DNA from: Achromobacter sp. UMC46
GTDB lineage: Bacteria; Pseudomonadota; Gammaproteobacteria; Burkholderiales; Burkholderiaceae_B
NCBI RefSeq assembly: GCF_014170335.1
Contig: NZ_LZZS01000016.1
Coordinates: 152,638 to 216,637, forward strand
Length of the DNA stretch: 64,000 nt
Direction of reading: 5' to 3'
Part shown: in pieces, positions 1-8,748 of the stretch
Layout: each line of letters opens with the position of its first letter
How positions within the stretch are numbered: the stretch's first letter is position 1
The notes under the pieces: generated by a model
What the model was told of the DNA's origin: nothing
Seen by the model: only the letters and a program-made list of their open reading frames with translations
Databases searched by the model: none
Made by a program: the position numbers and the translations under genes

Positions 1-22
1 CGGCGGCAAATCAGGCCGGCGC

Positions 23-646
23 CTACTTCGCCGCCTGCACCTCTACCTTGACAGTATTGGACCGCAAGCCGTTGGCTTCGACGTACACCTCATACGTAGC
101 CGGGTTGGCCGGCAGTCCGGCACGGGCCGCCAGATCCGTGCTGAACTGCGTGCCGACGCTCATGCCCGGGGCGACCGGTTGCCCCCGGGGTGGGCGCGAA
201 CTGGCGATGGTGTCGACCTCGACACCGGGGCGGGTCGGCAGCTTGTATTCGAACGCCACGCCTTCGTAGACCTTCCGCGTTTCGATGTCCGTCGCCACGA
301 TGCGCGGCAAGGCCGGGTGTTGCACCGCAGGCACGATGCCGCGCGCGCACACGGGGATGACCAGCGCGCCGGACGCTTGTGGCCAGACGCGGGCGGGCGC
401 CGCCAGATGGAGTTGTTCGTCGTAGCCGTCGTTGGCGGGCATGCAGGCGTGGTCGCGCATGCTGTTGATCGGAACGGAGGCGAAGGAAGCGGGATCGGTC
501 CAGTCGGGATTCATGGTCTTCTGCGGCGTGACGGATGGGGGGTGAGCCGACGCCGCCGGGTTGACGGCCCAGGCGGCGGCGATGAACAGCAGGGCGAAGG
601 CGCGCGCCGGCAAGCGGCGCCTCGCGTCAGGACGAGGTCCAGCCAT
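23..646 (-). CDS. Exported protein, candidate immunity factor for the VgrG metallopeptidase
   Basis: This is a predicted periplasmic protein of 207 residues; no family is recognised. The N-terminus has a basic stretch (RRRLPAR), a hydrophobic core and an Ala-x-Ala cleavage site near residue 33, so a Sec signal peptide is likely. The ATG at 646 is preferred over one at 673 because it puts the basic region directly at the start. It overlaps the 3' end of the upstream vgrG by 20 nt, which implies translational coupling. In Pseudomonas aeruginosa the VgrG2b metallopeptidase is followed by a periplasmic immunity gene, so this gene is inferred to have the same role. A non-immunity accessory role cannot be excluded. 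Confidence 0.6.
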   Translation of the reverse strand: MAGPRPDARRRLPARAFALLFIAAAWAVNPAASAHPPSVTPQKTMNPDWTDPASFASVPINSMRDHACMPANDGYDEQLHLAAPARVWPQASGALVIPVCARGIVPAVQHPALPRIVATDIETRKVYEGVAFEYKLPTRPGVEVDTIASSRPPRGQPVAPGMSVGTQFSTDLAARAGLPANPATYEVYVEANGLRSNTVKVEVQAAK

Positions 647-3600
647 TGGACATGTCCACCTTGCGCGCGGCATCCGCGCACGACTGGCAGAAGCGGATGC
701 TCTGGCAGTCGCCGCCGAACATCACGCAGGCGCCGACGTTGTTGGCATTTGCCTGGCTGGCGGGCAGGCCGAAGTGGCAGTGGTTGCCGGATTCGGAATA
801 GAAGTAGCGGCCGCCATCCAGTTTGGACACGTCATACAGTTCGCCGCCTTCGTTGGCGTTGGCCCACTCCGGTCCGCTGGGCGTCATGCCCAGCAGGTGG
901 CCGATTTCATGGACCAGCGTTTCTTGCTGATACGCCATCGTCGCCTGTTGCCAGGGCGTGCGCACAGCGACGCCCAGGATGTTGGTGCCCAGGAAGGCCA
1001 CGCCGCCGGCGGCGCTTTCCATGAGTTTCACGCGCAGGATGATCCGGCCGGACGCGGGCGTCGGCAAAAGGCCCGCCATGCGCACCCTGACGCTCAGGCA
1101 GGCGCTGGGTTCCGTGGTGCTGTTCGTGATCGGCGTGACGCGGTCTTTGGGAACCACGGCGCGTTTGACCGTTCCTGCCGCGTCGGTGTATTCGAACAGG
1201 CATTCCAGGAACCAATCGTCGTTCGGGTCGATGTTCAACCAGAGGTACGCGGGGTTGCCGTCGGGGCCAAGCAGATCCATCTCGACGTCGCCCACGCCCG
1301 GGCCGGCATTGGCGCGGATGATCAGCGGGGCGATGGGCCATTGCGCCGCCAGCCGGTCGATATGGCAGACCGCGATGGTGTAGGGCTCGTGCCGCGCACC
1401 TTCCGACCGGGGATACACCGACTGGACCAGTTGCCGCATCCGCGCGTCGCCCTCGTCCGTCCAGACATCCGAGTTGGCGTCGCCGCGCGTTTGCACGTAC
1501 GGCAGTTGCAGCACGTCGATGCCATGGCGCGCGTATTCGTTGGCGGTCGGCTGGAAACCGTAGCGGCGCTCCATGTTCTCGGGGCCGGGCATGCGGATTT
1601 CCTGGATGTACATGCGGCGGACGGTCTCGATCATTTCGGTCATGACCGTCTGGTTCTGGTCGTTCAAGACTTCGAACAGATACGTGTTCAGGCCGGCCGC
1701 GGGCAGCGTGATGTTGTCGACGACCTTTGTGCCGTCGGGATCGGTCACGTACTGGTAGGTGGATTGGTCGGGGTCGCGGTACAGGGGTTGCCGGCTGCGC
1801 TCGCGGGCCGTGTAGACGGCGTTGGTGCGGCGGGCCATGACCTTGACCGTGAACCGGTGTTCCCCCCGGCGGTTGAACGACACGCGGATCTTGGGCCGGT
1901 TGGTCTGGCGGTCCAGGCTGTTCAATGCCTGGCCGTCGTTCCAGCGCGCTTCCGAGGTCTTCAGGTTCACGTACTGCAACTGCGCGCCGCTCTGGCTGCG
2001 GTAGGTCGACGCGGCTCGCGTACCGCCTTCGGTTCCGCCGCCTTCCGTCCCGGCGCTGTCCGCCATGCCGCCCGCGCCGTCCTGGCCGGCGGGTCGCGTC
2101 GCGGTGCCCGGCAGGCCGATGCCTGCGGCGTCCATGACGCGGCGGGCCAGACCGGGGAAGGGCGAATTCGCCACCGCCGGGATGTTCATGATGGTTTCGG
2201 CCACCTTGGGCAGCGTGATGCTCGTCACGCTGGGCGACTGGAGGATCGCGCCCACCACGACCGGGATGGCGGAGTCGCTGAGCCCGGGCGTGCTGAGGAT
2301 CGCGCCCGCGACTGCCGGGATGTTGTCCGCATTGACGTCCGGCATGGCCATCAGCGTATTGACGGCGGACCCGAGCGACGCGCCCTTGTCGCCCATGGCG
2401 TTCATCGCCTGGGTCATCATGGGCTGGATCGCCGCGCCGACGCCGCCCTGCGCGCCACCTGCGGTGGTCAGCCCGGAGGCCGCCGACAGCGACGAGGCCA
2501 TGTCGCCCGCCTGCTTCGCCATGCCCGTGGCCTGCGCGGCCATGCCGCTGACTTGGGCGGCGGCGCCGGCAGCCTCGGTGACCGATGCCGGCATTGCCGA
2601 TGCCAAGGCGCCGGCCGCGCCTTCCGTCAACGAAGGCATGCCACCCATCAACGACGGCGTGGCGCCGCCCATCAGGGAAGGCGTCGCGTCCGCCAAGGCG
2701 GCGCCGGCCATCCGGCCGGCCCCGGCGTTGCCGATGGCGGCGCCCGCCATGTTGCCCGCCATGTCGCCTGCCTTCCCGGCCGCGGCCGACATCATGCCGG
2801 CGCCCGCCTGCTGGGCCGAGGCCACGGCGCCGGTCGCCCGGGCCGCGATGTCCTGCGCGGGCTTGAGCGCATCGCTGGCCATGGACTTGGCGCGGTCGAG
2901 CATGCCCGATGCGCTGTCCTGCAACGATGCCAGGCCGCTGGATACGGCGCTGGCGCCTTTGGCCAGGGTGGCCCCTACACCACCCGCCGCCGCCGCGCCC
3001 GAGGCGCCTGTGGCGGCTGTGGCGGCCGCTGCGGTGCCTGCCACGGCGTCGGACGCGCCTGCGGCATTGACCGCCTGGCCGGATCCCGCCAGCGCTTGCA
3101 GCATCTGATCGGGCCGGTGCACCAGTTCAGCCTTCACCAGCATCACGTCGCCCACTTGCGTGGACGGCAGCGCCGGCAAGGCGGCGGCGTCGCTGGCGGG
3201 GCCGATCAGGTTGTGCGATGCGCCTTTGACCGAGAACATGCCCGGCCCCTTGAAGAGGATGTCGGCGCCGTCCATGACGATGCTGCCGCCGGCCGCCTGC
3301 AGGGTGATGCGCTGGTTCGCCAGGATCTCGATGCTGTCGGTGGTCGACGTGATGGTGACGTCTTGGCCGGCCAGCAGTTCCAGCATGTCGGTATGCGCAT
3401 GGAGGGACACCGGCGCATTGGCTGCGATGGCGCGGATGCCGCCGTCCTGGACGAACAGGCTGGTGGCGCGCCCCGATGCGCTGGCGAACGTCTGGCGCGC
3501 GGCGACATGGCCGTCGGCTTGCGCGGTGACATGCAGGTTTTCGCTGGCGTGCAGGATGGCGGACGCCGGGGTGGCCAGGTTCAGCGAGGCGGGCGCGTCG

Positions 3601-5735
3601 ATCAACATGCGCGCGCCGTCGATGCGTTCAACGGGTTCCGTGCCGCTGCGTTCGCCGTCGCTGGCCTTGACCGCCTGTTGGCCGCCCACGCTGGCCGGAT
3701 AGCGGCCCCGGGCCTTGGGGTCCACGGCTTCGGTCAACGCGTCGAACTGGTCTGTCGCGGCCAGCGGCCGCGCCTGGCGCTGCGTGGCGGCCGCGTTGAT
3801 GCGCTGGGCGGAAAGCTGCGCGCCGCGCATAAGCGCCAATGCCTGCGAGGCGTCCGCCTGGGTCGACCGGGCGTCCTCCTGCGCAGTGGCCGACAGCAGC
3901 ATGCCTTGGCCTGACCGGACCACGGTCCACGCGTCCGAGCGCAGTTCGAAGCCGGTGCCGCGCCATTCGCCGCGGCTGGATTCGTCCGCCGCCTGCTTGA
4001 CCAGATAGCCCAACCCCAGTTGCGAGGCGGCGATCGAGCTGGACAGCCGGGTGCGGACCTGGCCCGCCGTGTCATCGAACAGCCACTGGCTGTGGCCTTG
4101 GCCGTCCAGGCCCTGGCTGTGCCAGCCGCTCAGCGTGCCGGGGTGATTGGCCTCGGCGTCCACGCCGGCCGACCAGGGGGGCAAGTCCGCGTCGTTGTAA
4201 AGCTGGGCGACCACGACCGGCTGGTCGATGTCGCCGTCCAGGAACTCGACCACCACTTCGGTGCCTTGGCGCGGCAGGTGGTGCGCGCCCCAGTTGGGGC
4301 CGGCCTGGGCGCCGGTCACGCGCAGCCAGGTGCCCGAGCTGTCGTCGCCCGGCGCATTGCCGGCGTCGTCGCCGTGGCTGCGGTGGGGCAGGCCGCCGGC
4401 CAGGGGCCGCTTGCCGCGCTGCCAGGGGAATTGGACTTTGACGCGCAGGTCGCGGCCCGAGGTGATGGCGGCGTCCTGCGCCGTCACGACGACGGCCGTC
4501 ACGCCTTCCGGCGCGGTGGGCTTGGCCCGCCAGGCCGGCAGGAGCGAGGCCGCGGCCGGCAGGGCGCTGAACGTGTTGCGGTAGGCGCCGCGTTCCAGGT
4601 CCGGCGCTTTGAGTCCCTGCGCGGCTTGGGCGCCCAGGTTATTGGCGGCTTCATGCGTCACGCGCAGCAGCGTGTAGCGGTTGCCCCCCATTTCGTCCAC
4701 GGCCTGGCCCGAACCTTCCGCATAACGGTCGTGCTGTGTCAGGGCGAAGGTGTGGCCCGGCATCATCTGGCGGGCAGTGCCGCCGCCTTCGAACCGCACC
4801 ATGCGGGATTCATGCGCTTGCAGGCTGCGTGCGGCCAGGGCCTCGGCGCCGGCATCGTCCGTGTAGCGGCCGTGGCCGTCGAAGTCGTAGTCTTCCAGCG
4901 GCGGCACCGCGCCCGCGTCCAGGTCCGACCTGGCTTCGGCGCCGTGCGCCAGCAGGGCCCGCTCGTTCCACGCGACACGGGTGACACGGTTGGGCTGCAC
5001 GGCGCGCGCTGCGCTAAAGCGGACGATGCTGTCTTCGGATTCGGTGGCATCGGCACGGTGAAAGCGCAGGGGCGACGCGGGGTGCTCCGGGCGCGCGGCG
5101 CCCGCGTCGAACACGACAAGGCGATGCTGCGCGCCGCCCGTGCCGCCGGCATCCTGGCCGCTGTCTTGCTGATGGTCAAAGCGGAAACTCAGGCCCGACT
5201 CCGCCATCAGGCGCAGCACGAATGCCAGGTCGGTTTCCCGGTATTGGGTGCGGACCGGGCGGGGCGCCAGCGGTTCGCTGATGTCGAAGGCGAACGACGC
5301 CAACGGGTAGTCCGCGAAGATCTCGGTCAGGATGTCGGTGGCCGACTTGTCCTGGTAGAGAAAGCTGTCGCGGCGCAGGCGCAGGGTCGACAGCCAGGGG
5401 GCGGCATGCAGGCGATAGCGCGCCAGGCCGCCATCCGCGCCCAATGCGTCCACGCCTTCCACGACCGCATGCCAGCGGCGGCGGCTGCCGTCGGCCAGCA
5501 GCAGGTCAACGCTGATTTCCTTGCCCAGCAGCGGCTCCACGTCCAGCTCCGCCGAGGGCGCCAGGCAGTCCAGGGTCAGGGCGAAAAGTTCGGAGACGCC
5601 TTCTTGCAGGCGCATGCGTTCGGCCGTCAGCGCGTCGCCCAAGGGCGTGCGCACCTGTATCAGGCGCGCGTTCTGGGACAAGGCGGTGGCGTCCAGGCTG
5701 CTGTAGCCCGCAGGCAAGGAAGTGCGATCGGTCAT
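627..5735 (-). CDS. vgrG: Evolved VgrG spike with C-terminal zinc-metallopeptidase domain
   Basis: This is a T6SS spike-tip protein (TssI) of 1702 residues, far longer than a plain VgrG (about 650-900). Residues 1 to about 380 resemble the gp27-like base. Residues 425-515 are the gp5 OB-fold with the usual EVVVEFLDGDIDQPVVV stretch. Residues 705-850 are a DUF2345 beta-helix. An Ala/Gly/Met-rich linker (about 880-1110) and four 18-residue repeats (1130-1201) lead to a C-terminal domain of about 480 residues with HEIGH at 1609-1613, a zincin motif. Glu1648 or His1652/His1654 could supply the third zinc ligand. The closest known model is VgrG2b of P. aeruginosa, a periplasm-acting metallopeptidase effector. 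The gene follows tssL by 25 nt and overlaps a gene for an exported protein. The spike call is firm; enzyme activity is inferred from the motif. Confidence 0.93.
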   Translation of the reverse strand: MTDRTSLPAGYSSLDATALSQNARLIQVRTPLGDALTAERMRLQEGVSELFALTLDCLAPSAELDVEPLLGKEISVDLLLADGSRRRWHAVVEGVDALGADGGLARYRLHAAPWLSTLRLRRDSFLYQDKSATDILTEIFADYPLASFAFDISEPLAPRPVRTQYRETDLAFVLRLMAESGLSFRFDHQQDSGQDAGGTGGAQHRLVVFDAGAARPEHPASPLRFHRADATESEDSIVRFSAARAVQPNRVTRVAWNERALLAHGAEARSDLDAGAVPPLEDYDFDGHGRYTDDAGAEALAARSLQAHESRMVRFEGGGTARQMMPGHTFALTQHDRYAEGSGQAVDEMGGNRYTLLRVTHEAANNLGAQAAQGLKAPDLERGAYRNTFSALPAAASLLPAWRAKPTAPEGVTAVVVTAQDAAITSGRDLRVKVQFPWQRGKRPLAGGLPHRSHGDDAGNAPGDDSSGTWLRVTGAQAGPNWGAHHLPRQGTEVVVEFLDGDIDQPVVVAQLYNDADLPPWSAGVDAEANHPGTLSGWHSQGLDGQGHSQWLFDDTAGQVRTRLSSSIAASQLGLGYLVKQAADESSRGEWRGTGFELRSDAWTVVRSGQGMLLSATAQEDARSTQADASQALALMRGAQLSAQRINAAATQRQARPLAATDQFDALTEAVDPKARGRYPASVGGQQAVKASDGERSGTEPVERIDGARMLIDAPASLNLATPASAILHASENLHVTAQADGHVAARQTFASASGRATSLFVQDGGIRAIAANAPVSLHAHTDMLELLAGQDVTITSTTDSIEILANQRITLQAAGGSIVMDGADILFKGPGMFSVKGASHNLIGPASDAAALPALPSTQVGDVMLVKAELVHRPDQMLQALAGSGQAVNAAGASDAVAGTAAAATAATGASGAAAAGGVGATLAKGASAVSSGLASLQDSASGMLDRAKSMASDALKPAQDIAARATGAVASAQQAGAGMMSAAAGKAGDMAGNMAGAAIGNAGAGRMAGAALADATPSLMGGATPSLMGGMPSLTEGAAGALASAMPASVTEAAGAAAQVSGMAAQATGMAKQAGDMASSLSAASGLTTAGGAQGGVGAAIQPMMTQAMNAMGDKGASLGSAVNTLMAMPDVNADNIPAVAGAILSTPGLSDSAIPVVVGAILQSPSVTSITLPKVAETIMNIPAVANSPFPGLARRVMDAAGIGLPGTATRPAGQDGAGGMADSAGTEGGGTEGGTRAASTYRSQSGAQLQYVNLKTSEARWNDGQALNSLDRQTNRPKIRVSFNRRGEHRFTVKVMARRTNAVYTARERSRQPLYRDPDQSTYQYVTDPDGTKVVDNITLPAAGLNTYLFEVLNDQNQTVMTEMIETVRRMYIQEIRMPGPENMERRYGFQPTANEYARHGIDVLQLPYVQTRGDANSDVWTDEGDARMRQLVQSVYPRSEGARHEPYTIAVCHIDRLAAQWPIAPLIIRANAGPGVGDVEMDLLGPDGNPAYLWLNIDPNDDWFLECLFEYTDAAGTVKRAVVPKDRVTPITNSTTEPSACLSVRVRMAGLLPTPASGRIILRVKLMESAAGGVAFLGTNILGVAVRTPWQQATMAYQQETLVHEIGHLLGMTPSGPEWANANEGGELYDVSKLDGGRYFYSESGNHCHFGLPASQANANNVGACVMFGGDCQSIRFCQSCADAARKVDMSNGWTSS
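2133..2348 (-). repeat. Four 18-residue tandem repeats inside the evolved VgrG
   Basis: Residues 1130-1201 of the VgrG divide into four consecutive 18-residue units. Their shared pattern is x-x-P-x-V/L-x5-I/L/F-P-x-V/L-x3-I/V-L/M; examples are STPGLSDSAIPVVVGAIL and QSPSVTSITLPKVAETIM. The repeats lie between the Ala-rich linker and the metallopeptidase domain and probably form a short helical spacer. They are visible only at the protein level, so they are old or under selection for the fold. Confidence 0.7.
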
Positions 5736-5760
5736 GGTGCGTGGCCGTCCGAAGGAACCG

Positions 5761-6540
5761 TCAGGGAAGCGAGATGGTCAGGTGGGCGGCGCGCGGGCCA
5801 AGCTTGACGATGTCGTGATACGGGGCCATCGCTGTCTGCATGTCGCCGTTCAGGAAATGGCTCATGCCCAGGTACGCCAGCAGGCCCAGTAGCGCGAAGA
5901 TCGCGCCGATGCTCCACAGTGGAACGTCGCGCTTCAAGGTGTGCGCGATCTTGTCGGGCAGTGGCCAATGCGGCGCGAAGCCCGCGCGCTTGCCGCGCAG
6001 CAGGGCGATCTCGTCGCCCAGGCGCGCGGTCAGGTAGCCGAGCTTTTCCTGGCCTTCGATCATGTACTTGCCCTGGAAGCCCAGCAGCAGGCACATGTAG
6101 AACACTTCCAGGGATTGCAGCCGCGGCGCCCCTTGGGCGCGCAGGTCTTCCAGCCGGGCGAAGAAATTCTCGCCCGCCAGCTGTTCGCCGAACAGCGTCA
6201 ATTGCAGCGGTTGCAGCATCCACGCGTCGCGGATCGAGAACCCGGAATTCAGGACGGTCTCGTCGACGGCGGCGCAGAACGCGTACTTGGTGGCGTAGAC
6301 GTCTTCGGCGGGGATCTCCAGTTTCTTCGCGGTGCGTTCGAAGTCCGCCAGGAACTGCTGCACGCGGGCGGAGAACGATGCCGCACTGGCCGGCTGCTGC
6401 CCGCTCTTGAGCAGGAACAGCATCAGGAATCCGTCGTACAGCAAGTCCAGCAGCGATTTCGCGGGCCGTGAACCGTAGAAGTCGGCGGCACGGGGAGGGA
6501 GCGTGGCTCCGGGCATCAGAGAGGGCGCGTCGGCGGTCAT
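5761..6540 (-). CDS. tssL: T6SS inner-membrane protein TssL (DotU/ImpK family)
   Basis: TssL is part of the TssJLM trans-envelope complex that docks the baseplate. The 259-residue protein has the DotU cytoplasmic fold, including the conserved YGSRPAKSLLDLLYDGFLMLF region and the AAVDETVLNS stretch. A single C-terminal membrane helix (about residues 210-230) anchors it. There is no OmpA-like peptidoglycan-binding extension, so this is the short form. It sits between tssK (25 nt upstream) and vgrG (25 nt downstream) in a tight leftward unit. Its partner TssM is not in the window. Confidence 0.95.
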   Translation of the reverse strand: MTADAPSLMPGATLPPRAADFYGSRPAKSLLDLLYDGFLMLFLLKSGQQPASAASFSARVQQFLADFERTAKKLEIPAEDVYATKYAFCAAVDETVLNSGFSIRDAWMLQPLQLTLFGEQLAGENFFARLEDLRAQGAPRLQSLEVFYMCLLLGFQGKYMIEGQEKLGYLTARLGDEIALLRGKRAGFAPHWPLPDKIAHTLKRDVPLWSIGAIFALLGLLAYLGMSHFLNGDMQTAMAPYHDIVKLGPRAAHLTISLP

Positions 6541-6565
6541 GGCGGGCTCTTTCGGTGGGAAGCGG

Positions 6566-7912
6566 TTAGCGGGTGACGGCGATCAGGTCCAGCTTCAGTT
6601 CAGGGATGCCGGACGGGGCATAGATGGCGATGCTTCTTGCCTGCAGCATGCGGTCGTAGAGCGATCCGCGCGTCTGCAAGGTGAAATAGCAGGCGCCCGG
6701 CTTGACCGGGACGGCCGGCGGCACCTGCGGCGTATAGACCAGTTGCACGCCGGGCATGGCCGAGAGCACCAGCTTTTCCACATCGTCAGGCGCGCCGACC
6801 TTGAAGCGCAACGGCACGGTTTCGGCCAGTTCGCTTGCCGGCGTAGCGGCGGATACCGACAGGTACAGCGCGGTGGTCTCGTCCAGCTTGCCGGAGTCCA
6901 GGCGGCCGACGTGGAACGACGGGCGCACCTCGTCCAGCACGATCGAGAAATAGCGGGTCGAAATGACGGTGTCGAGCAGGTCTCGCAGGATCTCGTCCAG
7001 CTGCGCGAACGCGGCGCCGGGCTGGTCGTGGCGGTACGCGGGCAAGTCCGCCAGCGTGTGCACTTTCGAAAACGTCATCAGCGCGCCGGCCAGGCGCAGC
7101 ATTTCCTGGAACAGGCGTTCAGGGTGCAGCTGCGGGTTGTGGAACAGGTGCGACAGCGCCGAATAGGCTTCGTTGGCGGTGTGCAGCAGCCAGAAGGACG
7201 CGACGTCGCCCGATCGGAACTCGATGATGTTCTTGCTGGGTTCGCGGTGAAAGCCGTATAGCGCGTTGACCTTCGCCTGCAGGGCGTCCAGCAGCCGGCG
7301 CAACTGCTCGAACAGCGCGCCGCAGGCCTGCACGGTCAGGCTGGGCGCAATATAGCTGGTGTCCAGTTCATACCCCGCGCTGGCGGTCCGGCGCACGCGC
7401 GCGACGGGGATGGTCAGCAGCGCGTCGCGGGGTTCGTGCTCGGACAGCAGCCGCACGTTCTTGCGCAGGAACGCCAGGTCGGCGGTGCTGGCGTTGGTAT
7501 AGAGGTCGGGTGCCGGGCTGTTCTGATGCGCGTAGCGGGCGTCGAAGCCCTGGCCCTGCGCGCCATCGCGGTAGTTGCCGCCGATGTCCTTCATGGGATG
7601 CAGCGCCAGATAGAACACCGCTTCGCTCGCGCCGTCCAGGCCGTCCAGCGCCACGGCGGGCGGCAGGTCGTCGTTATGGGGCGCGTTGTAGATTTCGCCG
7701 TCGGGGAAGATGGCCGACAGTTCGGTGGCGCGCAGCATGCCGTTGGCCAGGGCCGCGGCATCGAACCGCACGGTGCGCAGCCCCCATGAATAGGGATGCA
7801 GCGCGCGGCTCATCTCTGCGAGGCGGGCCTCGTGGTAGGCGTCTTGCCGCTGAAAATGCTGGGGCCGCAGAAACAGGCCCTCACCCCATAGGACTTTCGC
7901 TGAATAACTCAC
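6566..7912 (-). CDS. tssK: T6SS baseplate protein TssK
   Basis: TssK is the trimeric adaptor that links the T6SS baseplate (TssEFG-VgrG) to the TssLM membrane complex. The 448-residue length is normal for the family. The family N-terminus is clear: VLWGEGLFLRPQHFQRQD followed by the MSRALHPYSWGL segment. The start codon is GTG at 7912. Translation of tssL begins 25 nt after the stop, as expected in an operon. Upstream, a 65-nt AT-rich gap separates it from tssJ. Confidence 0.96.
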   Translation of the reverse strand: MSYSAKVLWGEGLFLRPQHFQRQDAYHEARLAEMSRALHPYSWGLRTVRFDAAALANGMLRATELSAIFPDGEIYNAPHNDDLPPAVALDGLDGASEAVFYLALHPMKDIGGNYRDGAQGQGFDARYAHQNSPAPDLYTNASTADLAFLRKNVRLLSEHEPRDALLTIPVARVRRTASAGYELDTSYIAPSLTVQACGALFEQLRRLLDALQAKVNALYGFHREPSKNIIEFRSGDVASFWLLHTANEAYSALSHLFHNPQLHPERLFQEMLRLAGALMTFSKVHTLADLPAYRHDQPGAAFAQLDEILRDLLDTVISTRYFSIVLDEVRPSFHVGRLDSGKLDETTALYLSVSAATPASELAETVPLRFKVGAPDDVEKLVLSAMPGVQLVYTPQVPPAVPVKPGACYFTLQTRGSLYDRMLQARSIAIYAPSGIPELKLDLIAVTR

Positions 7913-7977
7913 GTTGGCTGGCTCTTATTTATATATAGATAGCGGGCGTTTCGTAATGACGTGGGTTGCAACTGCCT

Positions 7978-8595
7978 TCAGTTCGGACACTGCACCGAAG
8001 CGAGCCGGGACGGATCGAACTCAGGCACGCCCGGGGGCAGCACGATCTTGCCGGTCGTGACCGTCATCGCGCAGGCGTGGGCGCCCAAGACAATGCCGGA
8101 GTCCTCGGCGGACTTCACTTCGAACACATACTTCCAGCGCTGCGGCGCAGGCGCGTAGAACAGGGCGGCGACAGCGATGTACGTGGCGCTCTTAGGCACT
8201 TTTTCCACGTTCTCGTAGCGCTGCCCAGGCGTCAGGATGACTTCGCGGGAAGCGATGACGCTATCGCCCAGTGCTGCCTTTTCCTGCGCAGTATCAACCA
8301 ATTGCGTGAGCGGTGCGCGCAGGAATGCCTCGGCATTCTTCAAATAGTATGTTTTCGTAACGACGGCCATGGGCTGGCCACTACTCGCATTCAAATTTTC
8401 TCCGGCGTGAATCGCCAATTTCACGTCGATAGGCGCATTCGGGTCCTTTTTCAGGCCCGTGATGTCGAGCGCGCTGCCCGTCATTCCGGCCACGGCGCCG
8501 ATCGCCGAAACGGCCGCACAACCGCTAATTACCGAGCTCGCCGCAACCAGAGAAAAGGCCGCCAAGCATCGCGATAAATTGAGATGTTTTGACAT
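7978..8595 (-). CDS. tssJ: T6SS outer-membrane lipoprotein TssJ
   Basis: TssJ is the outer-membrane lipoprotein of the TssJLM complex and binds the periplasmic end of TssM. The 205-residue protein starts with a signal peptide ending in a lipobox (VISGC, Cys26). It continues with the beta-sandwich typical of the VasD/Lip family, including the DPNAPIDVKLAIHAGENLN stretch and the late LPPGVPEFDPSRL segment. It is the first gene of the leftward T6SS unit and diverges from the rightward unit across the 153-bp region at 8596-8748. Confidence 0.92.
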   Translation of the reverse strand: MSKHLNLSRCLAAFSLVAASSVISGCAAVSAIGAVAGMTGSALDITGLKKDPNAPIDVKLAIHAGENLNASSGQPMAVVTKTYYLKNAEAFLRAPLTQLVDTAQEKAALGDSVIASREVILTPGQRYENVEKVPKSATYIAVAALFYAPAPQRWKYVFEVKSAEDSGIVLGAHACAMTVTTGKIVLPPGVPEFDPSRLASVQCPN

Positions 8596-8748
8596 GGCTC
8601 TTTATACCGGAACATTGCTGCGGCATGAAGATCGCAGCACGTTAAGCGACGTTTCGTGCGACGTTACATCGAGTTAATCACTGTAGTGGTGTACTAACAA
8701 AAAGTTGTTGAAATACGCGGCCTTGGTTACAACCCCACGTGCCCAAAA
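8596..8748. promoter_or_regulatory. Divergent T6SS control region
   Basis: This 153-bp, relatively AT-rich gap lies between tssJ (leftward) and the lipoprotein-tssBC unit (rightward), so promoters for both are expected here. ACGTT occurs three times in one orientation, at 8639, 8649 and 8661, which is a spacing of 10 and 12 bp. The last two lie within direct repeats of GCGACGTT. A short dyad, CACTGTAGTG, is at 8679-8688. No convincing -35/-10 pair stands out, which would fit dependence on an activator. Function is inferred from position and repeats only. Confidence 0.5.

Noticed and set aside
561..3914. Very long plus-strand open frame (about 1117 codons) opposite the evolved VgrG
   Set aside because: It is an antisense shadow of the high-GC vgrG gene; the translation is Arg/Ala/Gly/His-rich, with no domain.
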